Under the pieces are notes generated by a model. The model was given only the letters and a program-made list of their open reading frames with translations. It did not search any database and had not been told where the DNA came from. From Letharia columbiana (lineage: Eukaryota > Ascomycota > Lecanoromycetes > Lecanorales > Parmeliaceae), in NCBI RefSeq assembly GCF_014066305.1, contig NW_023501056.1:124001-188000 (forward strand): a stretch of DNA of 64,000 bases, written 5' to 3'. Shown here one piece after another: positions 11,213-22,310 of this stretch (position 1 is its first letter; each line of letters starts with the position of its first letter). The position numbers and the translations under genes are program-made.

Positions 11213-12519
11213 ATGGCTTCTTACAACTCCGAGGCTCCTCTATTGAATACCTATCAAGCTGTTGTCTCTGCTTACAGTGATTTCCTCACCGTCGTCATCC
11301 ACACCATCCTCTATGAGCGGAATATCTACCCTCAAACCTCATTCATCAAGGCGCGTAAGTACAATTATCCTGTGAGACAGAGCAGACACCCAAAGCTGTG
11401 CAAATGGATAATGGATGCTGTTGCTTCGGTGGAGGCGGAGATGTTGAAGGTAAAGAAGCCTCTCATGTGTGTCTTGATTGTATCCTGATTCAACTCGGAA
11501 AATCACTGTGAAGTGTCGAAGTAAAGGGATGCATCAAATCCTATCGTGAAGTGTCAGGCCGCTGTCAGAGTGCTTCACGATGTTGGCTACCTAAATCACT
11601 GCCTGAACGGAAATAGTCATAGCGAAGTGGTATTGAATGAGATCTGGTCAAGGACCTCTTCAGATGTATATCTTACGTCCAGCTAGGCTCAGTGTTTAGA
11701 AGGCAGCAAAGCTATGCTTCTATGAACAGCCCGACTGAGCCCTCGAATATTTCAAGGTCCCGGCAATGCCCCGTTACTGTTACCACAAGCTCCCACAATA
11801 CTCATCTACTGTGCAGCATGGAACATAACATTCCATGAATTTGCTGATCATGTTTGAGAGTGTAGTGCACCGTTGCGCAAACCTCAGTCATTATTCATGC
11901 ACCTCCGCCTAGCTCTAAGCCTCTCGAACGCTACGTCTTCTCCACTGCGTCCTTTCCCCGCATACAATCCTCAGAAACGCTCACGACTTTCGCTTCTCCA
12001 CCTGCTAGCGACCAATCCGCAAGCACCGAGAAGCCACCCGATGTGCCCTCAGCCGCTACACCAAGACCTGCCGACCTTAAAAAGTTCAACCCTCCACCTA
12101 CATCCGACCTCCCAGAACAATTCCGCGCTACTCTTGCCCGGCTATCCACTTCTCTGACTCGCCTGAACCCTTTGCCAGAAGACTGCAGCTTTACCTTAGC
12201 CATCGAATTGCGAGATGAAGAAGTGGTGGACGCGCCGATAGGAAGGGGAGATCGCTGGGTCGCTGCTGAGCCGGGCCTCCAGAAAGAACGGAGAAGGGAT
12301 GGTAATGACTATGGAGGTTTCGAGGGTAGCAGTGGCGATACAGAGGTCGTCGAGGTTGGACTAGATGAAAGTAAGAAGGGGAAAGATTTGGGAGGAGTGC
12401 GGACCACGCCGGTGAGAGCGCTCGAAGCCGGAGCGTTTAGGATGGAGGTATGGATTGAAGAAGGGAGAGGAAAATTCCAGGCGCAAGTGGAAGAGGACGA
12501 CGAGTATGAGTATGAGTAA
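11213..12519 (+). CDS. REV7: Rev7/MAD2B HORMA-domain protein
   Basis: HORMA-domain regulatory subunit of DNA polymerase zeta (translesion synthesis), homologous to MAD2L2. Exon 1 (11213-11449) encodes YSDFLTVVIHTILYERNIYP and KYNYPVRQSRHPKLCKWI, hallmark Rev7 segments. Exon 2 (11866-12519) restores the frame with QTSVIIHAPPPSSKPLERYV and FSTASFPRIQ, then a Ser/Pro- and acid-rich insertion and the C-terminal GAFRMEVWIEEGRGKFQAQ seat-belt-like part. Total 296 aa, longer than yeast Rev7 because of the acidic insertion. The intron would be 416 nt, far longer than others here; donor GTAAAG and acceptor TGTAG fit phase 0. The in-frame GTAAGT inside exon 1 is coding, not a donor, because the conserved peptide reads through it. 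Confidence 0.88.
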
Positions 12520-12608
12520 GACTCGTGAGGCCGATAGCGATTCGGCGAACATAGCAATGGACTTGAATGACCTCTCTACCATGTTGTTCGATTGATTCTT
12601 AGCCTTAC

Positions 12609-12947
12609 TCAAAACATACACACAATCATACACAGCCCCATACATATCAAAACCTTTCCCACCGACTTTCTCTCTCTTATCCTCGAAACTAGCCCCAATA
12701 CCAGCAGCGCAAACGCTATTGCTGCGCCCAGCCTCCTGCTCCGAGGCACCAAGAGCATCATGCTACACAGAATGTCCAGTACACCAACAAGCTCTCGCAG
12801 CGTGCTTGGATTTATAGAAGAGGTACCTCGCTCCCGGCTGATCTGCTCCGGTGTTATTGGCGAACTGAGTCTAGTGATACCGGCTGAGAGGACGGTGAAG
12901 GATAGGACGAGGGCGGAGAGGAGGGAGAGGATCAATGCGAAAGACAT
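12609..12947 (-). CDS. Small four-helix membrane protein, DoxX-like
   Basis: Single-exon 112-aa protein made almost entirely of hydrophobic segments (about residues 1-27, 50-70, 73-90, 96-112). It has a GVLDILCSMMLLVPRSRRLG stretch followed by GAAIAFALLVLG, reminiscent of DoxX-type small membrane proteins. It ends 89 bp from the convergent REV7 stop. The start has several hydrophobic alternatives nearby, but MSFALILSLL begins a clean helix. Function is unknown and the family link is tentative; it could also be a chance ORF. Confidence 0.5.
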   Translation of the reverse strand: MSFALILSLLSALVLSFTVLSAGITRLSSPITPEQISRERGTSSINPSTLRELVGVLDILCSMMLLVPRSRRLGAAIAFALLVLGLVSRIRERKSVGKVLICMGLCMIVCMF

Positions 12948-13708
12948 GATGAAGTGCGAGAGAATGGGTGGGGAGATTGTTATTCGGTGAGGGGGAGAAC
13001 ATGTTGGTAAACCACCACTTTCCTATCTGAGGTTTTGGAGGTTCTCAACTTTGAACATCGTTGGTTGTTTGTGCACAGTTGTGTATAGTTGTGTCGTTAG
13101 TTCGATGCAGCAAGGATCTTTAGCGGTGGCTTTCCATATGGCCTTAATAGCGGCTGGTGGCGGAATCATCCTAAGCCCTTTTGGGTCGCGTATTTGAAGA
13201 CCACTCGATCCTGAGGCATACAGTAGCAACAAGCTATGAACGCATCTCTAGGACTTTTAAATCATTATGCGGATAGTAGGCACGAAAAGTGCATTGCAAG
13301 TAGTGTGTACATCTACTCTACAACAACAGACCACAAGCAAAGGGGGCCAGACCAACCCGCCCAGCTTCCCTCAGAGGCTGGTTCAAGGCTCTAGGTTTCA
13401 CTCCAGGAACCCACAATCACCCTGCCTCTACCCATTCTGACCTTGTCCCCTACTACTGCTGCTAACGTCGCTACTGAACCAAAACTCTCCGACATACGCC
13501 AGAGTCGGTCCCAAGTTCCATTCCTTTTACCACCACTTGTACTTTCATCACTTGTGTTAAGGGTCCCCTCTAGAATATCTTGTATCCACAATATTCGCGC
13601 AACATCAGGGGTATATCCGCATTCGACCAACATGACTACCGTCATCCATCCCAGGGACCTTTTGAAGGCCCCGCCAGTCGCATTCGATGTAAGCGGTGGT
13701 CAATGTCA
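12948..13708. other. Intergenic
   Basis: Between the small membrane protein and the 3' end of the mitochondrial carrier. Short ORFs on both strands (for example minus 13391-13645) have no recognised features. Confidence 0.45.
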
Positions 13709-15776
13709 TCATCGTAACCCTAGCGCAGCTTTCGAGTTATCATATACAACATAAGTAATCGAGACAGCCGGAACCACTTTCAGCAGGTTTGGCGTGATGC
13801 CTTTGAACAACCCCCTAATTCCCTCCCCTTTGACCGTCTTGACCGTCACGTCCCAAATGCCGGTGTAGGTCGGCGGATGTATAGCGGTGCCTTGACTCTG
13901 CAATCTCGTTCGAAGTAAATTGAGTGGATAAACAGTACTGGCGCCAAATGCACCACTAAAAGCGCCAATGCTGGCTGTGGTGAAGTTACTGAGTGTGACG
14001 TCATCCTCGTCGCATTTCTTTAGCCGTGCTTTGCGTCTGCTAATGATCTGCTTGAGGTACTCGAAGGTAGTAAGGTCGATGGCGCTGTAAGGGAACATGC
14101 CGACGAGACCCATAGGAAGGCCGCGGTAAAAGGAACGAACGCCACTGGTAGCCCACATCTTGCGAGCAGTAGCGAGGATCAAGGCATTGCCGTGAAGGCC
14201 GCCTTTGATAGTCTCGTTTTGGACACGGCTGGGTCAGAGTCAGTGAATGGGTTGATCGCCGGAAAATGGTGCGATTCGGGCATACAATTTTAAGGTATCG
14301 AGGGGATAGACGCAAAATCTAAATCACGGTAAGCAATGTCGGCCAGACATATCACAAAGGCTGATTAACTGTGAAATGAGTCCACCCAGGCCAGCGGCGA
14401 AGAACTGTGTCCAGGGCTTTAGGGCTTTTGGATCATCGTGGCCTTCAAGGCGCGCCAGCAGACGTTTAGAACCCTGCAGTGTTGGTCAGCTTGCAATGTT
14501 TTAAAATATCCGAGTCCCTACCTCATAACTGCCGAATTTGATGGCAGACTCTGGCATCACTTTGACGACGTTGAGCCCGTTCCCGGCGAACAAACTTCGC
14601 ATGCCTCCCATACGCCATAGTGCCTTCGTTGCCTCCATCAACGGTCTCCCTGCTGTCTTTGCTGCTTTCAAAGGAGCTCCCGACTTTGCGTGATTTATTG
14701 CGTCGTCCTTGACCCCGACCTGCGCTATAAGGTACACTTTCAGGCGATCCAAAGGCGCAGTCGCTGTTCGAGAGACAACGCCTGCGATTCCGCCGGCCAC
14801 GAAATAACCTACCGGGGGAAAGATATCCGTCAGCAGGAGCATTTCTCTGGACGCATGTTGATCTTCTGCAGAATCGTCTGGGTCATAAATGTCTTCGTAT
14901 TGAGCATCCTGATCGCCCGGATCCCAGGGAAAAGTGACCGGTGTAGATTTTGCTGTAGCTTGTGCGGAAGCTATCTGTTGATGTACTGGCGACGCGCCTT
15001 TTAACCGATCTTGTAGAGTGGCCGGTTTGGCGAGGCCGAACAAAGCTGCAAAGAGATTCCTAGGAAATTGGATTTTACCTAACCCCTCCACATTATCGTC
15101 TGATACGTGCACATCCCCCTCTGGATTAACGGTAACGGTGGAAGAATAGTAGGAAAGTACTGCTCGTAGGTTCGGGGTGTTCGCCGGGATGAACAGCAGA
15201 AAGTCCCTTGATTTACGTCAGTCTAGCATCTAGGAAATTTCCTGGAGACATATTTGGATACCTCCACTCATCAAAGGTGATGACGCCGTCGTGGTTAGTA
15301 TCAACCTCGGAGAAGAATTGATCAAGTTTTGTTCCTGGAAGCTGAATCCCAGCCCTCTCAAACGCCGATCTGATTTCCCCCTTGTCCAGTTGCCCATTAT
15401 GATCTCGGTCAATACTCTTAAAAAGTTGCCAGAGCTCTTTTTCCGTCTGTTCGACAAACTTTCGAAATTCTGATCAATTCTTTAGTTATGCCTCCCATTG
15501 GCATTTCTCTTTGAACGCACCAGAGTAATCTATGCGACCATCTCGATTCGTATCCACAGCCTTCATGACATCTTGGAGAAGGGAGTCAGCATTCTTGAGA
15601 GCTGTACTGACTGTCAGAAAGCTTCCTAGCATAACCGGGCGGTACAAACGATGGTTTATGTTGCTCAGCCCCTTCTTCAGGCCATTGAGGTTCAATCGGC
15701 CCTCGTTCCGAGTATCCAATGTTTTCCATAGTTTGCTGACTCGGGCATCTTGGTTGGTCTGGTCCTCACCGTCCAT
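13709..15776 (-). CDS. SAL1: Ca2+-regulated mitochondrial ATP-Mg/Pi carrier (Sal1/SCaMC)
   Basis: Inner-membrane carrier exchanging ATP-Mg for phosphate, regulated by cytosolic Ca2+ through N-terminal EF-hands. Exons 15521-15776, 15262-15469, 14522-15206, 14370-14473, 14286-14318 and 13709-14228 join in phase to 601 aa. EF-hand loops are visible at [37 protein letters not shown] and [13 protein letters not shown]. The three carrier signatures are [21 protein letters not shown] and [11 protein letters not shown]; the third has Asn in place of the usual acidic residue. The linker between halves is acidic. One exon is only 33 nt and encodes the core of the second carrier signature, which supports it. 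Divergent from the cyclin C gene across about 600 bp. Confidence 0.93.
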
Positions 15777-16378
15777 GATGCCAGGAGGTCAAATTACCGC
15801 TGTTGATTCATGGCTTCTGAAGGGAAGGGAATTTTGCTTATTGTCGGAGTAGACTATGCTATAGCCTTGCAAGAGAGACGTTACGCGTCCACAAAGGACA
15901 TCAATGCAATACTCTATTTACTTTGGTGATGGTAGGGCGGAGTTGTGAGTAGTTGGGGAACTATTCTCTGGCACCCTTGGTTGATTGCAGCAGCGGGGTG
16001 GCCGTTAGGCTACCCGCTAAAATCTCGGTCCGGACCGCCGCCATGCTGTTGAAATGCATTTGGCATCAATCTCGAGCAGCTCGGAGGTTCGACAGGATGG
16101 TAATCATCTGATTCAACACATGTGTTGAGGCTGCTATTGAGCACTGGTAGACTGCGACTTGTACTGCCTACTCGAACGTCTAGCGACGGGAGGTGTTTCT
16201 GCTTAAGATCTACACTTTGACAAAAGAGCAAGCGGCAGTGGCACCTTCCCCTCTGTGCCTTGCTCTGGCCTGTGATCGAAGGGTTGGTTGTTATGGTGTA
16301 CTACTAACATTGTTTCAATGCCCGTATTGCAAGGCACATTGATACACATCTCGAGCTAGCGTTGCCACAGATTGAGAG
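15777..16378. other. Intergenic between divergent genes
   Basis: Upstream region of the mitochondrial carrier (minus) and cyclin C (plus). No particular motif recognised. Confidence 0.5.
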
Positions 16379-17407
16379 ATGGCAGCAAATTACTGGGCAT
16401 CGACTCAGCGCCGCCACTGGCAGTATTCTCGAGAAACTTTGGCAGAGATAAGGCAAAAGCTCGAGGATGATGATCGTGCCCTGGTCCAGCAGTACCCATT
16501 GCCGGATCGCCGTTTACTAAGCCACCTCTTCAATCAGCGTACGTAGTCACATTTGTTGTCGAAGGCGGCAGACTTTCTCGGATTTTCTGACAGAAGTACA
16601 TTAGAGCTGGCCAAGTTTGGGAAGCGGTTGTCGATACGACAGCAGGCTGTCGCCACAGCACAGGTCTATGTCCGCAGATTTTACAGCAAAGTGGAGATTC
16701 GGCGCACGAACCCCTATCTCATCCTCGCTACTGCGTTCTATTTAGCTTGCAAGATGGAAGAATGCCCTCAGCATATAAGAACTATCGTGAGCGAAGCTCG
16801 CTCGATGTGGCCAGGTTCGTTCCGCTAACTGTTCATCAATTCATCCTAGCTGAAGAAGACCTAAGCAGACTTCATCATCTCGGATGTTTCCAAACTAGGC
16901 GAATGCGAGTTCTATTTGATCTCTGAGATGAATTCTCAGCTCATCATTCACCATCCTTACCGTACCCTGCAGGATCTCCAGAACACTTTGAGCATGGCAC
17001 AAGATGACACTTCGCTGGCATGGTCTATCATCAACGATCACTATATGACTGACTTGCCACTTCTTTACCCGCCACATGTGATTGCGGTGACTGCAATCTT
17101 TCTAGCCCTGACATTGAAGCCAACGCAGGCTGGGTTGCAAGCTGCAGCCAGTACCGCAGCAGCTCTGAGCAGTGCCACACCGATGCCGAAGGACCAGCCT
17201 GGAAGTGTGAATGGAGTCCCAAATACCCAGCAGAAGAAGGTGCAGAACCTTGTTAGCTGGCTGGCCGAGGGCGAGATCGACATCAAAGCAGTTGTTGAGT
17301 GTTCACAGGAGATCATATCACTTTACGATGTATTGGAGCACTTTGTTGATAAGATTTGCAAAGAGCAAATAGCTCGCTTCGTTAAAGCCCGGGGCTTAGA
17401 CAAATAA
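16379..17407 (+). CDS. SSN8: Mediator cyclin C (Ssn8/Srb11)
   Basis: Cyclin partner of the Cdk8 kinase in the Mediator kinase module, acting in RNA polymerase II regulation. Exons 16379-16538, 16605-16814 and 16869-17407 give 302 aa. [14 protein letters not shown] is the standard fungal start. The cyclin box shows [40 protein letters not shown] and [11 protein letters not shown], and the second fold has [18 protein letters not shown] and [19 protein letters not shown]. For intron 1 the acceptor CATTAG at 16604 was preferred over GACAG at 16593: with the GTACGT donor it gives NQQLAKFGKR, the conserved spacing. The 3' end is close to, or overlaps by a few bases, a hypothetical gene on the other strand. 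Confidence 0.93.
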
Positions 17408-18268
17408 GACGCCAGTATGTTGAGGGCTTGCCAGTGAGGAGCCTTGCCATGTACCCATGCCAAACCATGCTGATACTAATATTTGTCTCTTGAAGGGTAC
17501 GGCGTCAATTACTAGTACACACACTCCACGTATCTGGCGATGTCTGGAGCTTCCTCGCTCGATAAAACGCCACTGGAAGGGACACATGCGGCATTTCCTC
17601 CTCCTCGCTCCTAAAGAGTGATATGTATCGCTCCTGCCCACTGTGTCAGTTGAGTACGTGAATCTGTGGCAAGGTCCACTACCGTAAGCGCGCTCTAGCC
17701 CTTCGACCATTGCCTCTGCTTCCTCACGATTCGAGGCTGCGAGAGGCCACAGCCCAAGATCGTTTGAGACTTCTTTGTCGAAGTGGCTGCCGAAATGGCC
17801 GCCGAGAGCGCGATCCGTACCATTGATGATAGCTTCGGCCTCTATCCCACGCCGATACAGCTCGTCACTATTATCGTTTGGAATATGACCCGCTAGCTCT
17901 TTCACCGTAGCTTCTTGAAACATCACCCGTCTGTCAATTAGAGTTTCAATGTCTGACCCATTGACAGCCTTCTCTGAATCTGTACGTTCGCGAGCAAGAT
18001 ACATGGGACCAAGTGAAGACTTGATCGTAGAGTCTGACTTCTGCTTAAAGCTATGGGCGTCTGTTAGACTGGAAATCGTTGGAGACGAAGATGTCGCAGT
18101 AAAATGATCTCTTGGGGCGTCTTTGCCAAACAAGCTACGCGAAAGCATCAAGCCTTCTGAGGCCATGTCGGTACCATAATTGGTACTTAGCGCGAGTAGG
18201 CTATAGAGGTCCGGTGCTGAGACGTTATGATCTTCCTTATCTTTATTCAGATAGGTTGGATTCGCCAT
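17396..18268 (-). CDS. Hypothetical protein
   Basis: Open frame starting at 18268 and running to about 17683, some 195 codons with protein-like composition, for example REEAEAMVEGLERAYG near its end. No domain recognised. A GTAGTG donor at 17682 with a CACAG acceptor at 17641 extends it in phase to a stop at 17396, overlapping the cyclin C stop by 12 bp. In another frame of the same stretch ERYISLFRSEEEEMPHVSLP looks more protein-like and would stop at 17505, but I could not find splice sites that reach it. The 3' end is therefore unresolved. It may be a fungal lineage-specific gene. Confidence 0.4.
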   Translation of the reverse strand: MANPTYLNKDKEDHNVSAPDLYSLLALSTNYGTDMASEGLMLSRSLFGKDAPRDHFTATSSSPTISSLTDAHSFKQKSDSTIKSSLGPMYLARERTDSEKAVNGSDIETLIDRRVMFQEATVKELAGHIPNDNSDELYRRGIEAEAIINGTDRALGGHFGSHFDKEVSNDLGLWPLAASNREEAEAMVEGLERAYGSGPCHRFTYSTDTVGRSDTYHSLGARRRKCRMCPFQWRFIERGSSRHRQIRGVCVLVIDAVPFKRQILVSAWFGMGTWQGSSLASPQHTGVLFV

Positions 18269-21200
18269 ATGGATTGACTACCCTTCAATTTCGGTCGCAG
18301 CTTGTCTATCCCCTTGACGCCTTAACGAATTTGGATTTCATGGGAAAAGGCGGCTGGTTGTCTTTGGTCCGGGCGGTAGGATACCTAGCACCTCAGTCAG
18401 AATGTAACCTAGCATGACTGCCATTGGTAGTCAAGACAAATATCACCCAAAGCTGGCGAGGTCAGGATACAAGGAGCAACTTGACACGCATATTGAGGAG
18501 CAGCCCGTTGGTCCTATTCAGGGAGTCAAGCTTGTGTAAATCGGAGGCTTGTCCGTATGAAAGAGCAGCAATGACCAGAGCGCGGCTGAAGATCATGAGA
18601 TTAATTGAAAAGGAACAGGAGGATCCGATTTCCCACAAAGACTTAGGAGACCGATCTAACTAAATATCAAGCGCAGAACCGAACTTTGTGCCTTACCTCT
18701 GGAGCTGGGAAAATTTGTACTAATTAGGTCTTCGAGCTGCAAACGCGATGCGACTCAATACTTCCGGTCTATGCTTTCACGTTATTGGGCAAAGAGTGAC
18801 AATCTTCCAATGCACAGTTGCAGGTCATAGCACCATTGGAGATTTCTGAATGCAGGTAACCGCTTGAGGACTACTGGAATCCAAGGGATGTCATCACATG
18901 GCATATTACTAGTTTAAGCTGAGGTAGACGACGATGATCCACCATAGATTACGACCTCCTACGTTTGGATGATCCCACGGCAGCGCTTGGGTACGGACAT
19001 GTTGTGCCCATCACTGGTATGTTTTCTAGCGTTACTTAGCTGTGCATGGTACTGAAATGCGGCTGCAGCCCGACATTGAACTGCCAATGACAAGCACTCC
19101 CGCCTGGCCTGCTACTGCTACCAGCCTCGCTATCGGTTGGAACGGAAACACCTTCACGCCCTCTACGATGTACGCCATATGGATCTAGTCGTCTTATGAG
19201 ATGACTTTCAATCTGCAACTGTACCTCATTTTTCGCCCCTGCGGGTATTTGCGAAGCAGAAAAACCTCTGTACCTTTTGCTCTCGTTGCAAATTTTTTTG
19301 TTCTAGCCGCGCTTCCTCTCGCGACAACCATTCCTCGGTCCAGTAGACAGGCTGTCTGCTGACTCTGCGAGGCTTGGAATCTCGCTAGGACAAGGGTTCA
19401 TTTGAACTGCGTATTCGTAATTTGGCACGTCTCGTTTCAAGGTTGTGCTCAGGCGTAAGCGTGCGTACTCGAGATCCAGTGGAGCTGAGACCCACCAAGG
19501 CATGTTCGACTCTCTCCGTCGTTTATTCTGGACTGGACTGGCTGTGCTCATGTTTTCCGCAACAATCATCATTTAGATGAGTTCCACTGTAAAGCTATTC
19601 GGTTTCGTACGGTCACAGCATTCGCTGGGACTGACCGACAGATACAGACCGAAAGCTTTGGAATGTGGAAAGACATCTCATCCCAATCCTAGGAATGAGA
19701 ATTTGTACAAGCCGCATACGAAAATTTGAGGAACGAAAAAGGATCTCGCAAGGGTTGAACGTCAATCCTTCGGGAGCAAACTGATGATCAACAGGCTTAT
19801 GCCTCAATACATCTAACAGAGAGTTTTCCTCATGCAAGTTGCCTTCGGGAAGCTCTAATTTACTCGGCGTCTCGACCAAGACACGCCTCAACAATCACGA
19901 TCAATCACGTACGAGACAAGATAAAAGTCAGCTGTGTTGGATTTCGCACCTGGTTCTAGTACTTTTCGTCAACTTTTTAGAAAGCGACTTGAAGGGTTCA
20001 AAAAAACTCGCATAACTGGGAGAGTTGAATGAGTGCCTGGCCTACCAACGCCTGGCAATTTATGGTGTCCTGTCAAGCGAGGATGCTCGCTCCTGTGATC
20101 GCTGCCATCCCAGCCGCGCGTTCGAAGGTACTCATGACCTTTTCCTCCACTTTCTCGTGGACAAGTACCACGACACGATAATTGACGTGGCCTCCGACAG
20201 GGACTGCAACTGTTGGGTCGATTTCCGTTGCTGAATAGGTAGCTTGTGTTATCCTCTATCGTCTTCTTCAATATCGTCGAGGTCCTCTCAAGGCCTTGGT
20301 GGTCATTGGGAACATCATAAGGAACCTGGATGCCGCATCTATCCTTTGAGCGATGAAGCTCTCCGCTTGCATCTCTGTTCACGCTCTCGATATAGCCCCT
20401 GGAGACTGGGAAACGTTGGCTATAGATTCTCAAGACTGACGAGAGGAGCCTACCACGTGCACGGGTGACCCCATCCGATATATACTCTGCTTCATTTTTG
20501 GTCGAGAGAGTCAGTGACTCTAAGCGGCAGCAGATTAGTGAGCTTTTTTCAAACTGGGCACCCATGGCATACGAAACTATGTCGAAGCTTGGGGGATACG
20601 GCTAGGAAGAACTCTTAGAGCCCGAAATTGAATTCGAGGAGCCAAAGCGCAGAAAGTCCAAATCGCAGATGGCCGAATCTGACTTGTGGTGCCACAGTAA
20701 GGTTCCTGCTGAATGTGCGATACGAGGTCCGTGGAACGTATCGAATGCTCCAAGACAGAGCGAGCGGCCCAGGCAACTTCAGGGCTCTCACCTTCTGGAC
20801 CCCCTCTTTGGCCTCGAGGTTCGCGAAAACCATGGACCTGGTCCGATCTCTCGGACGCGGTTGGACCCTCAACATGGTCTTCAAGACTCTGCCTTTCATT
20901 ACTATAGGCCTACTTGGAGGACCATTGGGTTGGCCTCCAGGTCTCGAGCTAGCTGCTACATGGTTTGAGTCAGCGGTGCTGTGCCTACAAATGAGGCACC
21001 TGTCCGTCTCTTCCAATACTGGCAGTTTTACCCAAATCTGCTCCCTGTAACGTGCCTTTCACACATCTTTCTTTCAATGCAAACCGCTGCCCAACGCTGT
21101 CTGACGGCTGTTCTCGTCCATCATGTTGCGTATGGACGTGTGTCGGGTCTCGTATGTTCTCCTTTGCTGACGTGTGCTTTGGCCCTATGCTCGTTATTGC

Positions 21201-22310
21201 TGGCATAGATGCTCGCTTGATGGCTTGGTATTAACACAAAAGGTTTGAGTGAAGGGGTAATTGGGTGCTGTGTCAAGAAATGGAAGCTCTAGCTCGAGAA
21301 CATGGACTCGCCCATCAGTAATCGGACACAGTCAATCTACAGCCTCATGGGTCAGTGGTGACCAACATCTTTTCGGAATCACTTGCAGAAATTAGGCGCA
21401 GCAGGCTTGCCGTTCCTGCATCCTGGGTCAGTGAATTTTGTGCTGCGACGACAGTCGCTTCCGACTTTCTGTTAACACGCCCACTGCCGTGAACCTCGAC
21501 AGCCGATGATAATCCTCACAGCATCTCCGGCCAAGCCTCCGTTTACGCCGAGTTCAAAATTTGGATCATCTTGTTCAACCAATCGTGGTCCCACTAGTCG
21601 CTTCGCTCATCGGTTAGCGCGACTTGCGTATGCAAGTCTCAAGGAGAGGCAGATCATTTGCTGCAATAATCCGGTGCATGTGCATGTCCTGCCTGTCCTG
21701 CCTGTCCTGCCAGCACGACCGTGCAATCGGTGAGCTGCAGATTCTTTGCACTGCGCGATGGAAACCCAACATAATCATTGGTTTCTACGGTCCTGGCAGC
21801 AACGAGCCGACCCTCTCGCTAACAAGGTTCTTATCCACCTACCAGGTTTGGGAATCAACCACCGAGGTACAGTGTGATGGATGATATGCGCCCGTCAGAT
21901 TCGGCTCCGTTGCGCTTAGAAAGATAACGGCATGGCAACTGCACGTTGGTTGGCTTTACTTGCGTTGACTTGATCACTACATTATTCATTGGACAAATGA
22001 ACTAACTATGCATTGGTTTCGTTCTGTGTGTCCCCAGAATGGCAGTATATTGAGGAGCTTGACTGGACAATGTTTTAATGGGAGACTGCAGCCTACCGTG
22101 ACAATAACATCTATTTTCAAGAGGTTCATAGGCTCGTGAGTGAGTGCGAAACTCCCCAGTGCCAGCGCTACAGAAGGGTCTGTGCGACCCGTGATGCGAG
22201 GGGTATGACCAACGCCAATAACTCCGTGCTGAAATGACTGAAATGTATTCAGAACCTTCCCCGCAGCAGCATAACAGTGATGGTATGCCCTCGCGTCCAT
22301 ACTCATGCAT
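18269..22310. other. 4-kb stretch with no supportable gene
   Basis: Base composition is normal (no AT-rich RIP signature). ORFs up to about 200 codons occur on both strands and overlap each other (for example 19969-20565 minus; 20615-21016 minus against 20628-21050 plus), but none shows a family motif, and no spliced model came together. Three copies of a 9-bp unit (CTGTCCTGC) lie at about 21686-21712. It could be long intergenic DNA, decayed genes or lineage-specific genes. Confidence 0.4.

Noticed and set aside
11342..11361. GTAAGT in REV7 exon 1 as an intron donor
   Set aside because: The conserved peptide KYNYPVRQSRHP reads straight through it.
13391..13645. 84-codon minus ORF just beyond the mitochondrial carrier stop
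   Set aside because: Could not be joined to the carrier, which already ends in a normal C-terminus, and no features of its own.
16579..16593. GACAG as the acceptor of cyclin C intron 1
   Set aside because: It breaks phase with the GTACGT donor; the CATTAG acceptor at 16604 keeps phase and the conserved QQLAKFGKR.
20615..21050. Overlapping ORFs of 99-140 codons on both strands
   Set aside because: They shadow one another and none has a recognisable motif, so no strand can be preferred.
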